This document shows positions 1 through 11,253 of a stretch of 64,000 nt of DNA, piece by piece; within the stretch, counting starts at the first letter, position 1, and each line of letters starts with the position of its first letter. Under the pieces are notes generated by a model. That model did no database searches. It was not told the origin of the DNA and saw nothing but the letters and a program-made list of their open reading frames with translations. The position numbers and the translations under genes were made by a program. Source of the DNA: Mytilinidion resinicola (Eukaryota > Ascomycota > Dothideomycetes > Mytilinidiales > Mytilinidiaceae); NCBI RefSeq assembly GCF_010093595.1, contig NW_022985455.1, positions 88,752 to 152,751 on the forward strand, given 5' to 3'.

Positions 1-610
1 ACTTGCACCTCAAGCTCCTCGGCCTCCTTCAATCGGCCTTGATTCCCGTACGTCGACGCCAGGTTGGCCATACTTATCAGCGTAGAAGGATGGTCTGCTC
101 CGAGCTTCTTCTTGCGAGTCTCCATCACTTGCATAGACAGCTCTTCGGCAGCATCCCACCGTCCTTGATTCCAGTACGTCGACGCTAGGTTGTCCATGCT
201 CGTCAGCGTGTCTGGATGGTCTACTCCGAGCTTCTTCTCGCGAGTCTCCATCACTTGCACTTCGAGCTCCTCGGCCTCCTCCAATCGGCCTTGATTCCCG
301 TACGTCGACGCCAGGTTGGCCATGCTCGTCAGCGTGTCTGGATGGTCTGCTCCGAGCTTCTTCTTGCGAGTCTCCATCAATTGCACCTCAAGCTCCTCGG
401 CCTCCTTCAATCGGCCTTGATTCCTGTACGTCGACGCCAGATTGGCAATACTGATCAGCGAGGAAGAATGCTCCTCGCCAAGCACCCTCTTCCTCGTCTC
501 TATTACTCGCACCTCTAGCTCCTCGGCCTCCGTCCACCGGCCTTGATTCCTGTACGTCGACGCTAGATTGGCCATGCTAGTCAGCGTGTCTGGATGCTCA
601 TCCCCAAGAG
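1..610 (-). repeat. 126-bp tandem coding repeat (TPR units)
   Basis: At least five consecutive 126-bp units encode the 42-residue kinesin-light-chain TPR. Neighbouring copies are nearly identical at DNA level; the stretch tacgtcgacgc recurs once per unit. High similarity between copies points to recent duplication or gene conversion. The array continues beyond the left edge. Confidence 0.85.
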
Positions 611-2066
611 CGCTTTGCCGAGCAAACACGACCTCCTTGAATAACTTTTCAGATTCTCCCCATAGTCCTTGCTTTTCATAATCTATGGCCAAAGCCGTTT
701 TAGATCTCAGCTGCCTATTCTGTTCATCTCCGCCTTGATGGTTCCAATCAAATTCGGACTGGTCTTCGATTGTCTTTACCCTAGTCCAATCTTCTTTGTA
801 TGTTGATGAGTTCAAATAAACTTCTAACTGGGGATTCCATGACGGAAATACCAGATTCGCTGATTTGATAAACCCAACGAAAGAATATGCCGGACTACTA
901 GGAAGCCTGTCCCAGATGAAAATCGGGAGAGAAATCAACAGGAGGTATGAGTTGCTGAGGAATTGCGCTTCCAGCTTGATCAAGTCACGTATCTTTAATC
1001 TCCCAAGCGCATGAACCGACTCGATATCATCCGGCGCAAGGTCATGGCACCAATTTTGCCAAGATAACAGTTTTGGTGTGTGCTCTGTGTCTTTGAGTCG
1101 CACTGCAAGTAATACCAGTGTTTCAGTCATCGATTGATCAATGCTGACAGTAGTATCTGCTGAGGACCGTTTAGAACTTGAATCTGAGATTTCTAACAGG
1201 GGGATGTTACCTACAATGCTCATCTGGTTCGATGACTGAGGAGATATTTCTGTAGAAGCTAACGCGGTATCTCCAAGGTATGTGTACCAAGGCTCAGTAA
1301 GAAGCATATGAGGGCCAGGTTTACGATACCGTCTCATGAGCCGGGCGTGCAGCATAGCAATATTAAATCGTGACGTACTTAGTGACCTGAGCTCTTCGAT
1401 GAGGTTTTGTGTGAAAGAGTTGTCGTTGACACCAGTCGTAGTAACCTGCGAATTGCATGCCCAAAGCCCCTTTTTTGAGCCAGCACATCTTGCTGCACTT
1501 GCGGCAAAGCAACAGTCTAGGATGAAAACAACATCGGACTTGGCGCGTTCAAGGATACCTTGCAGATCAGACCATACCAGCGATGCGCCTCCATTTCGAT
1601 TTGCTTGCCAAATACTTCTACTTGGTCGTTGTTTGTTGAAGTCTAGGGAGCCATGACCGCCATAGTATAGAATCAAAAGGCTGGATTCATGATCATAAGC
1701 CTTGCGGAAATCGTTGAGTTTGTACTCCAGTTGTGTCGCCGAATCGCTTGACGGAATCAAATATCTTTCGGTTCTGTAGTGGTACATGTCTCGAAATACA
1801 CACTCCAGGTCGTTTACTTCAGTTTCCGTCCCTAGATCATCATCTTGTCATCGTAGGAGAAGGACAACAACATCACGATATCTCCTTGATGTCCTAGGAA
1901 GAACTGTTTTCGCAGCCCGATTGAGATGCTCGAAAAACTCCTCAAAGCTTTCTAGATGGTCACTGCTCTGTGCATCTGCAGCAAGAAGTGGAATTCCGTT
2001 GACTGCTAAACCCGCATTATGTTGCATTTCTATTGTGCGCTCTGCTTTAAAAATTAGCCTCGTCAT
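1..2066 (-). pseudogene. Caspase-like (C14) plus kinesin-light-chain TPR protein, 3' end off the window, in-frame stop
   Basis: One reading frame runs from an ATG at 2064-2066 to the left edge. The N-terminal part is a caspase/metacaspase-like fold: YYGGHGS holds the catalytic His (codon 1653-1655) and FILDCCFAA the catalytic Cys (1509-1514). After a linker come at least five 42-residue kinesin-light-chain TPR units with the core HPDTLTSMANLASTY..QGR..EAEELE. In this fungal family such proteins are thought to act in self/non-self or cell-death signalling; that role here is inference. The frame is interrupted by TGA at 1848-1850, between VVVLLLR and DDDLGTETEV, where relatives as I recall them have Trp. 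TGG to TGA is one G-to-A change. Everything after the stop stays open, so the break is recent, is read through, or is a sequencing error. A TACTAAT..CAG motif just upstream (about 2079-2090) could mark an intron and an earlier start. Confidence 0.75.
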
Positions 2067-3549
2067 GTCTGGACCTTGACTGGATTAGTAGCTCCACTGA
2101 CGCTAAGAAGACTTGATGACGGTTGGTGTGGGCTCGTCGCCTATCTTTGATATGTGTGACTGTCTCGTTGACACAGCAGACTGACCGTGGTGGAGGGTTA
2201 AGTGTTAAGTGCATCCGTAAAGATTCTAGGCAACAGCGAGTTCTCCTAGCCAAGCCCCTATTGGGCTAGACTACTTTCGGCCAAGTCTTACAAACTGCCG
2301 CCTTGACCTTTGCTCGCCGATTGTGCTCGTCGCGATACAAATAATTAAAGCAGCGCACAGAACGCGAGAAGGAATTCCATAGTCTTGGCATATCTTCTTC
2401 AGGTGTTGATCTATGACAAGGATAAGTCCTTGCGGTTTATTCACCCATCTAGCAGCCAAGGGTCTACCAAAGGAAGTAGGGAATAAACTACACTCAAGGT
2501 ATAAAGTGGTATTGTATGGTAACTACCGGATATATATACCTGAACCAAAGAAGAGATTAAATATGGACCCTGCGCTACCTGTTCCGAGAGTAGCTTGGCT
2601 CTTAGTTCGGAGTTGAGAATTTTCTGTGGAAAAATGTCGACGATGTCTCGGCACACAGGGTGTCTCGCGACGCAGGGATGGACGGTATTAGCTCCAAAAA
2701 GTGATGATATGATTGGTGCATTCCATTTCCGCACAGCGGAACTCTTCCCGAACAGCAGCTTAAAGGAGAGCTTCTTCCGACCGGCAACCCGGCACTGGTA
2801 CTTCACCCTTAGACGGCCTCGATTCGTCGGAAGCAGGACCACGATTGACGACGCGAATCAGACTAGGGGAGCTAGTGGACAGAGAAGCTTTTCTTCTGTA
2901 CTCTAGAAGTTTTGCCTTGAAGCACTTTGATTTGAATCGTGAGGATGGGGTTGGAAAAATGTAATATGAAAACATTTTGTCCACAAACGAATCAAAAGAA
3001 CAATTGATATTGGAACAGATATGGCAGACCAGCAGCCAATGGAAGCGGGAATGCGTGATTTCCCGCCAAAATTGCTGACTAATGACCCTTGCGAAGGATG
3101 GAAGATGCCTGTCTTCTGGCAAAAACGGCACGTTGTGGCTGGACTATGCCTCTTCAGAGCAACCACCACCGCAAAAGCATGACGCCCCACCACTTGGAGC
3201 AGATCCCCCTCCTTGGTCGCGGGTCAGAGGTGCGGAGGGGTTTGCGAACGGGTATCAAGCCGCGAGAGCGTCCCTCTGAATCATGCAGACCGCCATGGCG
3301 ACTTGCGCTTCTTCTCTTCTCTCTGTCAATCTCCTTTCTTCTCATACTTTCTTCGCCGTAATTGCACAAATTTCTTTTTTCAGACTCTGCTGAGGTTCAT
3401 GTCTAATTGGGGATAAACGACCGCTCGCTAGTATATACCCCGAGTCGAGTCATCGCAAAAGATTTACAACGTTTTTTAAGCCCTGCTTTGGAGCACTTAC
3501 ACGACGACGAGCTACTTTGCGCAGCTTTGCTATACGAGGGCCTAGCATA
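2067..3549. other. Intergenic; no supportable gene
   Basis: Only short, mutually contradictory open frames are present on both strands, none with a recognisable motif or consistent splice structure. The right end is presumably the promoter and 5' UTR of the MFS gene. Confidence 0.6.
3432..3437 (+). promoter_or_regulatory. TATA-like box upstream of the MFS transporter
   Basis: TATATA lies 113 bp before the transporter ATG in an otherwise mixed-composition stretch. The distance suits a core promoter with a short 5' UTR, but the call rests on position alone. Confidence 0.3.
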
Positions 3550-5593
3550 ATGGCCAAAGATGCGCCAGACGCCACTTCATCGCCATCGGGCTCGATTGCT
3601 CCCAAAACGAAAGACCTAGATATCGAAGCCAACGACCGCAAATCCTCAATCTCCTCGCGCTCCTCGATATCATCCAGTAGTGACTCAGAACGCGACTCCG
3701 ACTCAATCCACGAGACCCACCGTCACGGATACAATGTGGAAGCAGTCGAAAAACTCACACCGGTGGTGTCGCGGATGAGCGCTGTGACAGGCATGTCAGT
3801 TGCAACAAATGGGACAACAGATCCTGCGTTCGAGGTTGATTTTGAAGATGGAGACGGAGCCGACCCAAGAGAATGGAGTGTCCTAGTCAAGTGCTTGATC
3901 ATCGGCTGTATGAGCATATGCACTACCACCGTAGTCATGTACTCAACGTCGTACGCCTCTGGAATTCCGGGAATGATGAAGACCTTCCATATCGAAGATG
4001 AAACTATAGTGGTACTTGGATTGACAACATACCTGCTTGGACTTGCGCTTGGCTCGATTGTGCTTGCGCCTCTCTCGGAGATGTTGGGGCGTAGGCCGAT
4101 ATATTTAGTGTCTTTGTCGCTTTTCACCATCTTGATAATTCCGTGTGCTCTAACGCCGAAGCTTGAAGGGATCCTAATTGCGCGCTTCTTTGGTGCAATT
4201 GCCGGAAGCGCAATGTTGGCAAATGCCCCTGGCACGATTGCCGACTTGGTCAATGAGGAATATCGCGCTCTTGCGTTCAGTGTGTGAGTGAAATGCCATC
4301 GCAGCTCAGTAATAGTTTCTGACAACATGCAGATGGTCTATAGGTCCTATGAACGGAGTTAGTAACTTCAATAATTCATTTCGTCTTCTATTCTTCATGT
4401 CACGTGCTTACAGATGTCTTCGCGTAGCCCGTACTTGGACCACTCGTCGGCGGTTTCGTTTACCAGAATCTAGGATGGCGGTGGACTAACTGGGTTGTCC
4501 TCGTAAGCATCCTTTTCCTGACGAAGAAGTCCTGCTAACGCACCGATAGATACTTGCAGGCTTCTCTACTATTTGTATTGCATGTGTCAAGGAAACCTAC
4601 GCGCCCGCTATCCTTCGTAAAACAGCAGCCAAGGCCAGAAAGGAGACAGGAGATGATCGCTGGTTCTCGCGCTACGACGTGAAACTGGAATTGATCCCTC
4701 TGGTGACCGAAAATCTGAAGCGGCCATGCATCATGGCTATCACCGAACCCATCTGGTATGCCCTGCTTCTCCACAAATATCTTCACTCCAACACTTCTAC
4801 TAACACTCAACCCAGCATATTCTGGAACCTTTACATCGCCATCATCTACGGCATCCTCTACCTCTGCTTCGTCGCCTACCCCATCGTCTTCTCCGACCTG
4901 CGCGGCTGGTCCCCCGGCCTCACAGGCCTGGGCTACCTAGGCCTAGGCATCGGCGGCCTCATCACCATCTGCTGCGAGCCCCTAATCCGGCGCATGATCA
5001 ACTCGCACCAAAAAGACCCCGCGACCGGCAAAGTCGCCCCGGAGGCCATGGTCTCCGTTGTCGTCATCGCCGCCATCAGCATCCCCGTCGGCGAGCTCAT
5101 CTTCGCCTGGACCTGCACGCCCAACGTGCACTGGGTCGTCCCTATCATCGCGGGCATCCCCTTTGGTGCCGGGAACTGCGCTGTCTTCATCTATGCTTCG
5201 AATTATCTTGTGTATAGCTACGGTATCTACGCTGCGTCTGCGCTGGCTGGCAACGCTGTCCTGAGGTCCATCATGGGCGGCTGTCTGCCGCTGGCTGGGC
5301 CGTCGCTGTACGCGAAGCTGGGCCCGCATTGGGCGGGTACGTTCCTCGGGTTGTTGGAGGTCTCGCTGATACCGATCCCCTTGATCTTCTGGAAGTATGG
5401 GCACACGATTCGGAAGAAGAGTGTGCTAATTAGTCGGATGCGGGAGGATCAGGAGAGGGCGGAGGCGAAGCAGAAGAAGGCGGCTCATAGGGCCGAGCGG
5501 ACCAGGAGGCGCGAGGAGAAGTATAGGGTGGCGGGTGAGAAAGAGAAGGAGGCGACGGAGACGAGGACGGAGAAGGAGGTTTTTGAGGTGTGA
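3550..5593 (+). CDS. MFS multidrug/polyamine-type exporter (DHA1 family)
   Basis: Proton-coupled exporter of the major facilitator superfamily, expected in the plasma membrane with twelve membrane segments. Exons 3550-4283, 4333-4357, 4428-4502, 4550-4755 and 4816-5593 join in frame to 605 residues. Residues 1-105 are a Ser-rich cytosolic leader; the core starts after DPREWSV. Family signatures are visible: the loop-2 motif PLSEMLGRRPIY, the exporter motif WSIGPMNGPVLGPLVGGF and the central YDVKLE segment. A charged coiled-coil tail (QERAEAKQKK onward) follows the last helix. The TAG at 4425-4427 is used as the intron 2 acceptor and is not a nonsense codon: splicing there restores MNGPVLGP. 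Intron 4 is 60 nt and has no stop, so its retention would add 20 residues. The substrate cannot be told; relatives export azoles, polyamines or toxins. Confidence 0.9.
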
Positions 5594-7171
5594 GTCGCGC
5601 CAAAATCTCGGAGTTGGTTCAGTAGGCATTGAGGGGGGAGTGTAATATATCCTTAAGATTCCATATCGAATTAGCGGTTATTCCTGAGACTTGAGGGCTA
5701 AGTGAGACCTCTGGAGAGTGGGCGTGAGTTGCGGATCATATTGACGGGTTAGATACCGCTCGGTGTTCACAATAAAATAGGGAGGCGCTACTAAAGCGGA
5801 GCAATCACTGCAGCACAGAAGTCACCGCATCAAAAAGGTCACAGGGCAAAAGACATTCAACAGTCTACAATACCATAGCTATACAAAAACAAATGTGTAT
5901 GAGTGATTAAATCAGTGATCGCCGACCATAGTACTGCGACCTTCTCAGCGATACGGCACAAGAACACGCTGTGACTTGAAAAGCAAGTGAACAAGAGCGT
6001 AGACGGCTGAGTGGCCATGCAGAGAAAAGAGGGAAAATAGATGGAGGCTTCGAACCCGACGGAGGGACCAGAAGGGATAGGCCTGGATGCTGCGGCCACC
6101 TAGCTACTTCAGAAGCTCGATTTCCCTCTGGAAAGCACTCACAATATCCCCAACGCAAGTTATGGCTGCCTCCAACACTTCGAACATACACAATGTGTCA
6201 ACAGCGGCGTTATGGAGCTTCAACGTACTAATAGAAGCAGATACACTTCCAATCTGCCTACACCCTCTTGACGCTGCCTGGGGTGGCCTCGCGAGTTGAC
6301 TACTTGTCCAAAATGCCGAACTTCTCTCTTATTCGGAATGTGGAAAATATTATGAAGTTCTTCATGCAGCAGCAAACGAGTGTACCGATTTCTATGACGA
6401 GGCATTGCAACAGCCAGAAATGCAATGGGGTTTTCCGTGCCATATTTGAAAGCCAGTAGAGTGCATCAATAGTTCTGAGATGTTTCGAGCGCAAAGTACT
6501 AATTAGGAATGAACACTCCTCAAACCCATGCGTGGTTTCCATAAAGTGAGGCGAACGTTCCCCGCTCGTGATCGAAATTGCTTCCACGGTTCCCAAACAA
6601 AGGATTGTCCACATTGCTCCTGACGGGGAGTGGGTTGGAATCAGAGCGCCGCCAAGATATTGATATCAACCGTGGAACAGCGTGAACACCCAAATATTGG
6701 CGAGCGCAATGTCGCAGCCCTGATGCCATATTTTCGAGGCCTCTGTAGGCTTTGCCGAAAATTAGAGGATGCAGTCTTGTTCTCCTGGTCCTGTTTCCTT
6801 TTGTTCGCCAAACTCTCCCTCCTAGAAAACTCTACGGCCCCCCTTGCACAATGGCGGGTCGGTACTATGGTTCTGGTACACAACAAGCCTTTGGTACCGA
6901 AGCCCAGCTGACATTTGACCATGGTAGAAGAAAAATGCTTCAGAGCGCACCCTTCAGGAAATGCATCAGAGCGCGCCCTCCAGAAAGTACTTGAGAAAGT
7001 CGAGTTCCCTCTCAAGGTACTCACACTCGACTTACGACACAACACCCTACCGACCAACAGCACACCAACAGCAACCGACACACACGAATAGACCTAAGCA
7101 CTCACACTCGAGATACGACCGAACGCTTTACCTACCAACAGTACAAACCACAAGCAATACACCAACTCAAT
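5594..7171. other. Intergenic; no supportable gene, imperfect 5' repeat near the right end
   Basis: No open frame here has a recognisable domain or coherent splicing. Near the right end, two imperfect copies of a 44-bp segment containing ctcacactcga lie 81 bp apart (about 7017-7060 and 7098-7141), within the likely 5' UTR of the next gene. Confidence 0.55.
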
Positions 7172-8322
7172 ATGGAGGCCCAACGAATGACGACAAGACG
7201 ACAGAGCCAGAAGGAGGTCGAGATGAAGGCCGCAGCCGAGAGGGAGAAGATAGAGATGAAAGACGCAGCCACGACCCTCGTCAGTCTCTTTCTTGACGCT
7301 GAGCTGGCCCTTCAGAAACAGGCAGAGGACGCTGAGAGTCTTCGACGCCGTGAAGAGGAAAGAACAAGGCGTTCTCTGGAGAAACAAGAAAAGAGCCGAT
7401 CTATCTTCAAGCAAGCACAAAATCATCGTCGAGGAAGTACTAGTTCGAATGACACGATAGACGACCCCGACGTGCCGGCGAATTTCAAGGAAGGGCGAGC
7501 GGAAAATGAGATTCGAGAGACGAGACAGAAACAACAGGCCGTCGATGAACAGACGGATCTTGCGCATACGTTGTTAAATTTGTGGCACATACGCGATTTT
7601 GCCAAGGAAAAAGCTGAAGAGAAGGCTCTGAAGGATCGTTTGGATGCCGAACTGGCAAGACACAGGATTCCAGTGTATCCGAAGGTGACACATGCGCCCG
7701 CAGTACGTCAGATGAACCGTGACAACCAGGAGCTGTGGGGAAGACACAGAGCTAAACTGATTCGCGAGAGGGAGGAGAGACATAAAGTTGAACTGGATCG
7801 TGAGGCGGAGGAGAGACACAGAGCTCAACTGGCTCACGAGGTGGAGGAGAAACAAAGAGCTGAATTGGCTCACGAGGCGAAGGAGAAAGACAGAGCTAAA
7901 TTAGCTCCCAAGATGGAAGAAGAAAAGGTAACTGGACGCAACAGGCCTCTTCTAACTCCAAAGCCGGCCCAGATAAAACTAAATTGGAATAACAAGGAGG
8001 CTGAACGCCAGAAAGAGGCTGGACGCAGGAGACGCAAGAAGCGTCAAGAGAAGGAGAATGCTAAAAGCAAAGATAATCACCCCGAGCATCAAGATGTAAG
8101 TTGATTTCTACTTCCATTGTCGCGGAAAAGCCCTGCAGGCGTAGTAGGACGGCGCCAACGACCATATAGATGCCTGATAAGACTTCCACCGAACCCGAAG
8201 CGTACGCACCTCTACAAGGCCCACCGAGCCGCGACGCTGTCGAGACCGCTACGTCTTCTCCGAGCAAGAAACGCGAAGCATCGGGTCCTGCTAACGGCAG
8301 TTCACCGAAAAAGAAGCGATGA
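7172..8322 (+). CDS. Charged coiled-coil protein with 12-residue repeats and C-terminal nuclear-localisation-like motif
   Basis: I do not recognise the family. Exon 7172-8095 joins exon 8170-8322 through an intron with donor GTAAGT and acceptor ATATAG, giving 358 residues. The first exon is Glu/Arg/Lys-rich and predicted to be largely helical. About residues 195-255 hold five copies of a 12-residue unit resembling RHRAQLAHEVEE. The second exon ends in SSPKKKR, which looks like a nuclear localisation signal; this supports the proposed splice, since reading through the donor would end at once. The ATG has purines at -3 and +4 in a good context. A role in chromatin or the cytoskeleton is possible but only by composition. 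The gene stands alone, with no conserved neighbour. Confidence 0.6.
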
Positions 8323-8668
8323 TCAACCTTCCTGGATCCCAACACCAAAAAAGGGCATCCCCAGACCAAAAGACTTTTATGATCGAACTCGGCCTCTCAT
8401 CTGTTTTGCTTCTTTCGATTTATGCCAGCAAGCTTTTAGAGGACTATATGGATTTTGACGTACGCATTATGACTCCAGCTCTTAAGATTTGACGGAAAGA
8501 AACGGTAGCATCCACACCACCTTGGCAATATCGGGAGCCTTGTGGCAGGTTCGGGCTTCGAAGTCATCTTTTGAATCACCTTTGATCGGGGCTAAGAGTC
8601 CGTTTCTTTTTTTCATTTCCTCCTTTTTGTTTCTTTCCTTTGTACTTATACAGATTACTGTGCTGGGG

Positions 8669-8739
8669 CTTTGAAATCCAGAATTGCCAAGCCGCTCGTG
8701 CTGCCCTAGATTCACCACCTGCTATTCTGGATTTCAAAG
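8669..8739. repeat. 16-bp perfect inverted repeat
   Basis: ctttgaaatccagaat at 8669-8684 is matched by its exact reverse complement at 8724-8739, with a 39-nt spacer. The stem is long enough to form a stable hairpin. It could be a small inverted-repeat relic; no target duplication is evident. Confidence 0.7.
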
Positions 8740-9986
8740 TTCTCTCGCAATATGTATTACAGATCTCATGTTGGGTAGCGAATGGGAAAATAGTAGACGA
8801 AAGCCACCACAGTGACAGGACGAGATAGAATTGTGATGCGAGACTCCCTCGGTTGAACCAAACTTGTAGGTCAGATTCAAGCGTTTCTTGCTCAAAGCCA
8901 AGATTGTAGAATTTGGACGCGCGCGTGTGATGGTACAGCAACGATGTCTGAAGTGCTCCATGAGGTCAAGAGGAATCAGAAGGTAATTCGAAGGTCTGCA
9001 TGACGCATATCTGAGACTCTAGTTGCCCTGGACAGACTCTCAGGGCAGACAGGATTTCTATGCGAAGCACCTCGAAGTGTTGCAAGCATGTCCTCAGGTG
9101 ATGACGGTACGCAGCGCATCGCGTGCAGCTGCGATATCGGCTTGGGCGATACTGGGTCTGCACTGTGATGGCTTGGGAAAGTCACGTGTCGCTCAAGAGT
9201 GAAGTCTCTCATCGCTTAAGCACACGGGCTTGCCACGAGATTAGACCATCCGAGGAAGTGCCCAATCGCTCAACCGGTAGGCCCTTCTCGAATTCCCGGA
9301 AAGGCTTGCATCGGAGATGCCTTGGAAGTCGTTTCTGCACATGGCGTGCGGCATGGTAGAAATCTGGGAACAGTCAGCGCCATCTAGGCCCACCCTTGGC
9401 AAATAGGAAAGCTTCTCGGAGGCCACCACGTTAGACGGTGGCATTGGCTGTGCGGTCTTCCTATCAGAGAGTCTGGCGACGCAATGACAGTTGGCTTCAG
9501 GATCGCTGCAATTAAGAGGGGGGCAACGGCGGCAATGCTGGCAGCCGTGAGCCCCCAACGGCACAGAGCGAATGGCCACACGCTCGCCGCGATGGAGGCC
9601 GGTGAGACGTTAATGGCAGCGCTGTGTCCTGGCGGCCGTCGATGCAGTGATGCAGTGTTAGTCCCCCGCAGATCGACACGATAAGGGCTTTTGATTGACC
9701 CCTGTTATGCACCCCGTACGATAGTCTCCTGCTGCATATCTTTTAGCTATTCATCGCTTAGCATTACCAGAGGGAACTGTAGAAACGAGCGCGCTTATCA
9801 AATAAGCCGGCGGAGCAGAAAGTTGAATATATGGACAGACAGCTCTAGTCGCATGGATAGCACTGCGGTGGTCGTTGGAGGTTCGCCGACAGTATGTTAC
9901 CGACCGTGGAATGGTGTTGCGATGATGTGGTGTCGTCTCGATCAAAGTAGCGCCCTTTTGCGCCAAGAAACTGGCATTCAAAACTA

Positions 9987-10100
9987 CAGTATCCCCCCCT
10001 GTACGGACTGGACACGACCGTGCGCAAAACAAGGGTTTTTGTATGTAAAATCCCTTGTTATACGCACGATCGTGTCCAATCCGTACAGGGGGGGATACTG
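9987..10100. mobile_element. 114-bp foldback MITE with Tc1/mariner-type ends and TA target duplication
   Basis: The element begins CAGTATCCCCCCCTGTACGG and ends with its reverse complement. Arms of about 49 bp differ at only four positions and are separated by about 16 nt. TA flanks both ends (9985-9986 and 10101-10102), the target duplication made by Tc1/mariner transposases. Fungal elements of the Fot1/pogo branch commonly start with CAGT. It has no coding capacity, so it is non-autonomous. The near-perfect arms suggest a fairly recent insertion or selection for the hairpin. Confidence 0.85.
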
Positions 10101-11253
10101 TATTGCCCAGTTGCTCATAGCATATACCCTAGGTACCAATTAGGGTCCCTTGGTCCAAGGGCTAGGCGAGCAATTCGTCAAATACCAGAACCTCCCGATC
10201 CCACTAAAGCCATCAACTTCAACAACAATCATCTCAACGACGAACCAGAGGCTTTCTCTAAAATTCTAGACGTACATAGAAAAGTACTCTGACAATCCGG
10301 ATCTCAGTTTTGAGAAATGGCTCTACTCCCGTTACCGACTTAATCATTATCTCTGAACAAAGGGTATCATTTGGCTCGGCAAAGAATTACTCGCTTAGCC
10401 TAGGGCTGAGTCGTCGACACGCATACTTTCTCGCGTTTCCTTGCTATATGCTCAGCTTGCCCTGGTGCTAGCTAAGGGCACGACAATAATGTGGCGAGCT
10501 GACGGGTTTTATTTATGTACAATCAGACGGCAAGTCCGCAGCAGGACACGGCGGTCGCCTGACCGCGCTGCTTCACTGCCCATGCTCTGCAGGCGTTTGA
10601 GGTTTCAGCTCCTTTCTTTCCCCTACAGCCTCTTTGTACGTCCGATGACCTAGCGCGAAAACTGAGTCGACCTTCGCAAACCTCCTTTTCTGGGCTAATG
10701 CAGAGCCGGCTGGAAGATTCATTGGCTAGGGCGCTGTGATTCCCCCCCTAAAGGCGTCCGGAATCGCTACCTCATACGGTAATTTCGTGGCTTGATTTCC
10801 GCGCTAGGTCACCGGACGCAGGAAGATGCTGTATGTAGAACGCTTCTGCATGAAGTCAGATGCAACTGGTGTCGTCGCTGCGACCTTTCCTCTCGAAACT
10901 GCAAGTCCGTACTTGTGCTGGCTCGAGCCCCGCTCACCCACTCGTCGTCCTACTGACACCGCTGCGAAGTCCGGCCGTCTCGCGGTCGTGGTCATAGTTA
11001 TGATTGTGATGGGGGTGGGGAAGAGGGTGGCATGGAAATATCAAGATAATGCACCTTTCCTTCCTACGGAACGCCCATGCCGGGTCCCTTTGCATGCGCT
11101 ATCAGTGGCCATGCTGCCCGTGACATGATTGCATACTTCTGCTTCCCCTAGCCAGCCACCTTATGCCCCGACTTACCCATCAGCAGCGCTACACGCAGTA
11201 TCTTTGGACTGCTCGAGGCACCATTGGAACACGAGAATGGCATCAAGTGCTCC

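Larger units (their letters stand above)
8323..11253. other. Gene-poor spacer with MITE and inverted repeat
   Basis: Apart from the MITE at 9987-10100 and the inverted repeat at 8669-8739, listed separately, I see only short broken frames. A stretch around 10170-10290 (frame RARRAIRQIPEPPDPTKAIN) could be a relic of a mobile-element protein, but it stops quickly and shows no motif. Confidence 0.55.

Noticed and set aside
1..610. Regular direct repeats as a possible CRISPR array
   Set aside because: The period is 126 bp with no spacers and the unit is a coding TPR; the genome is eukaryotic.
4410..4430. Nonsense codon (TAG) in the MFS gene
   Set aside because: The TAG is the splice acceptor of intron 2; splicing there restores the conserved MNGPVLGP.
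9987..10100. RIP mutation as the cause of differences between the MITE arms
   Set aside because: Three of four differences are C-to-T type, but none lies in the CpA context preferred by RIP, and four sites are too few to judge.
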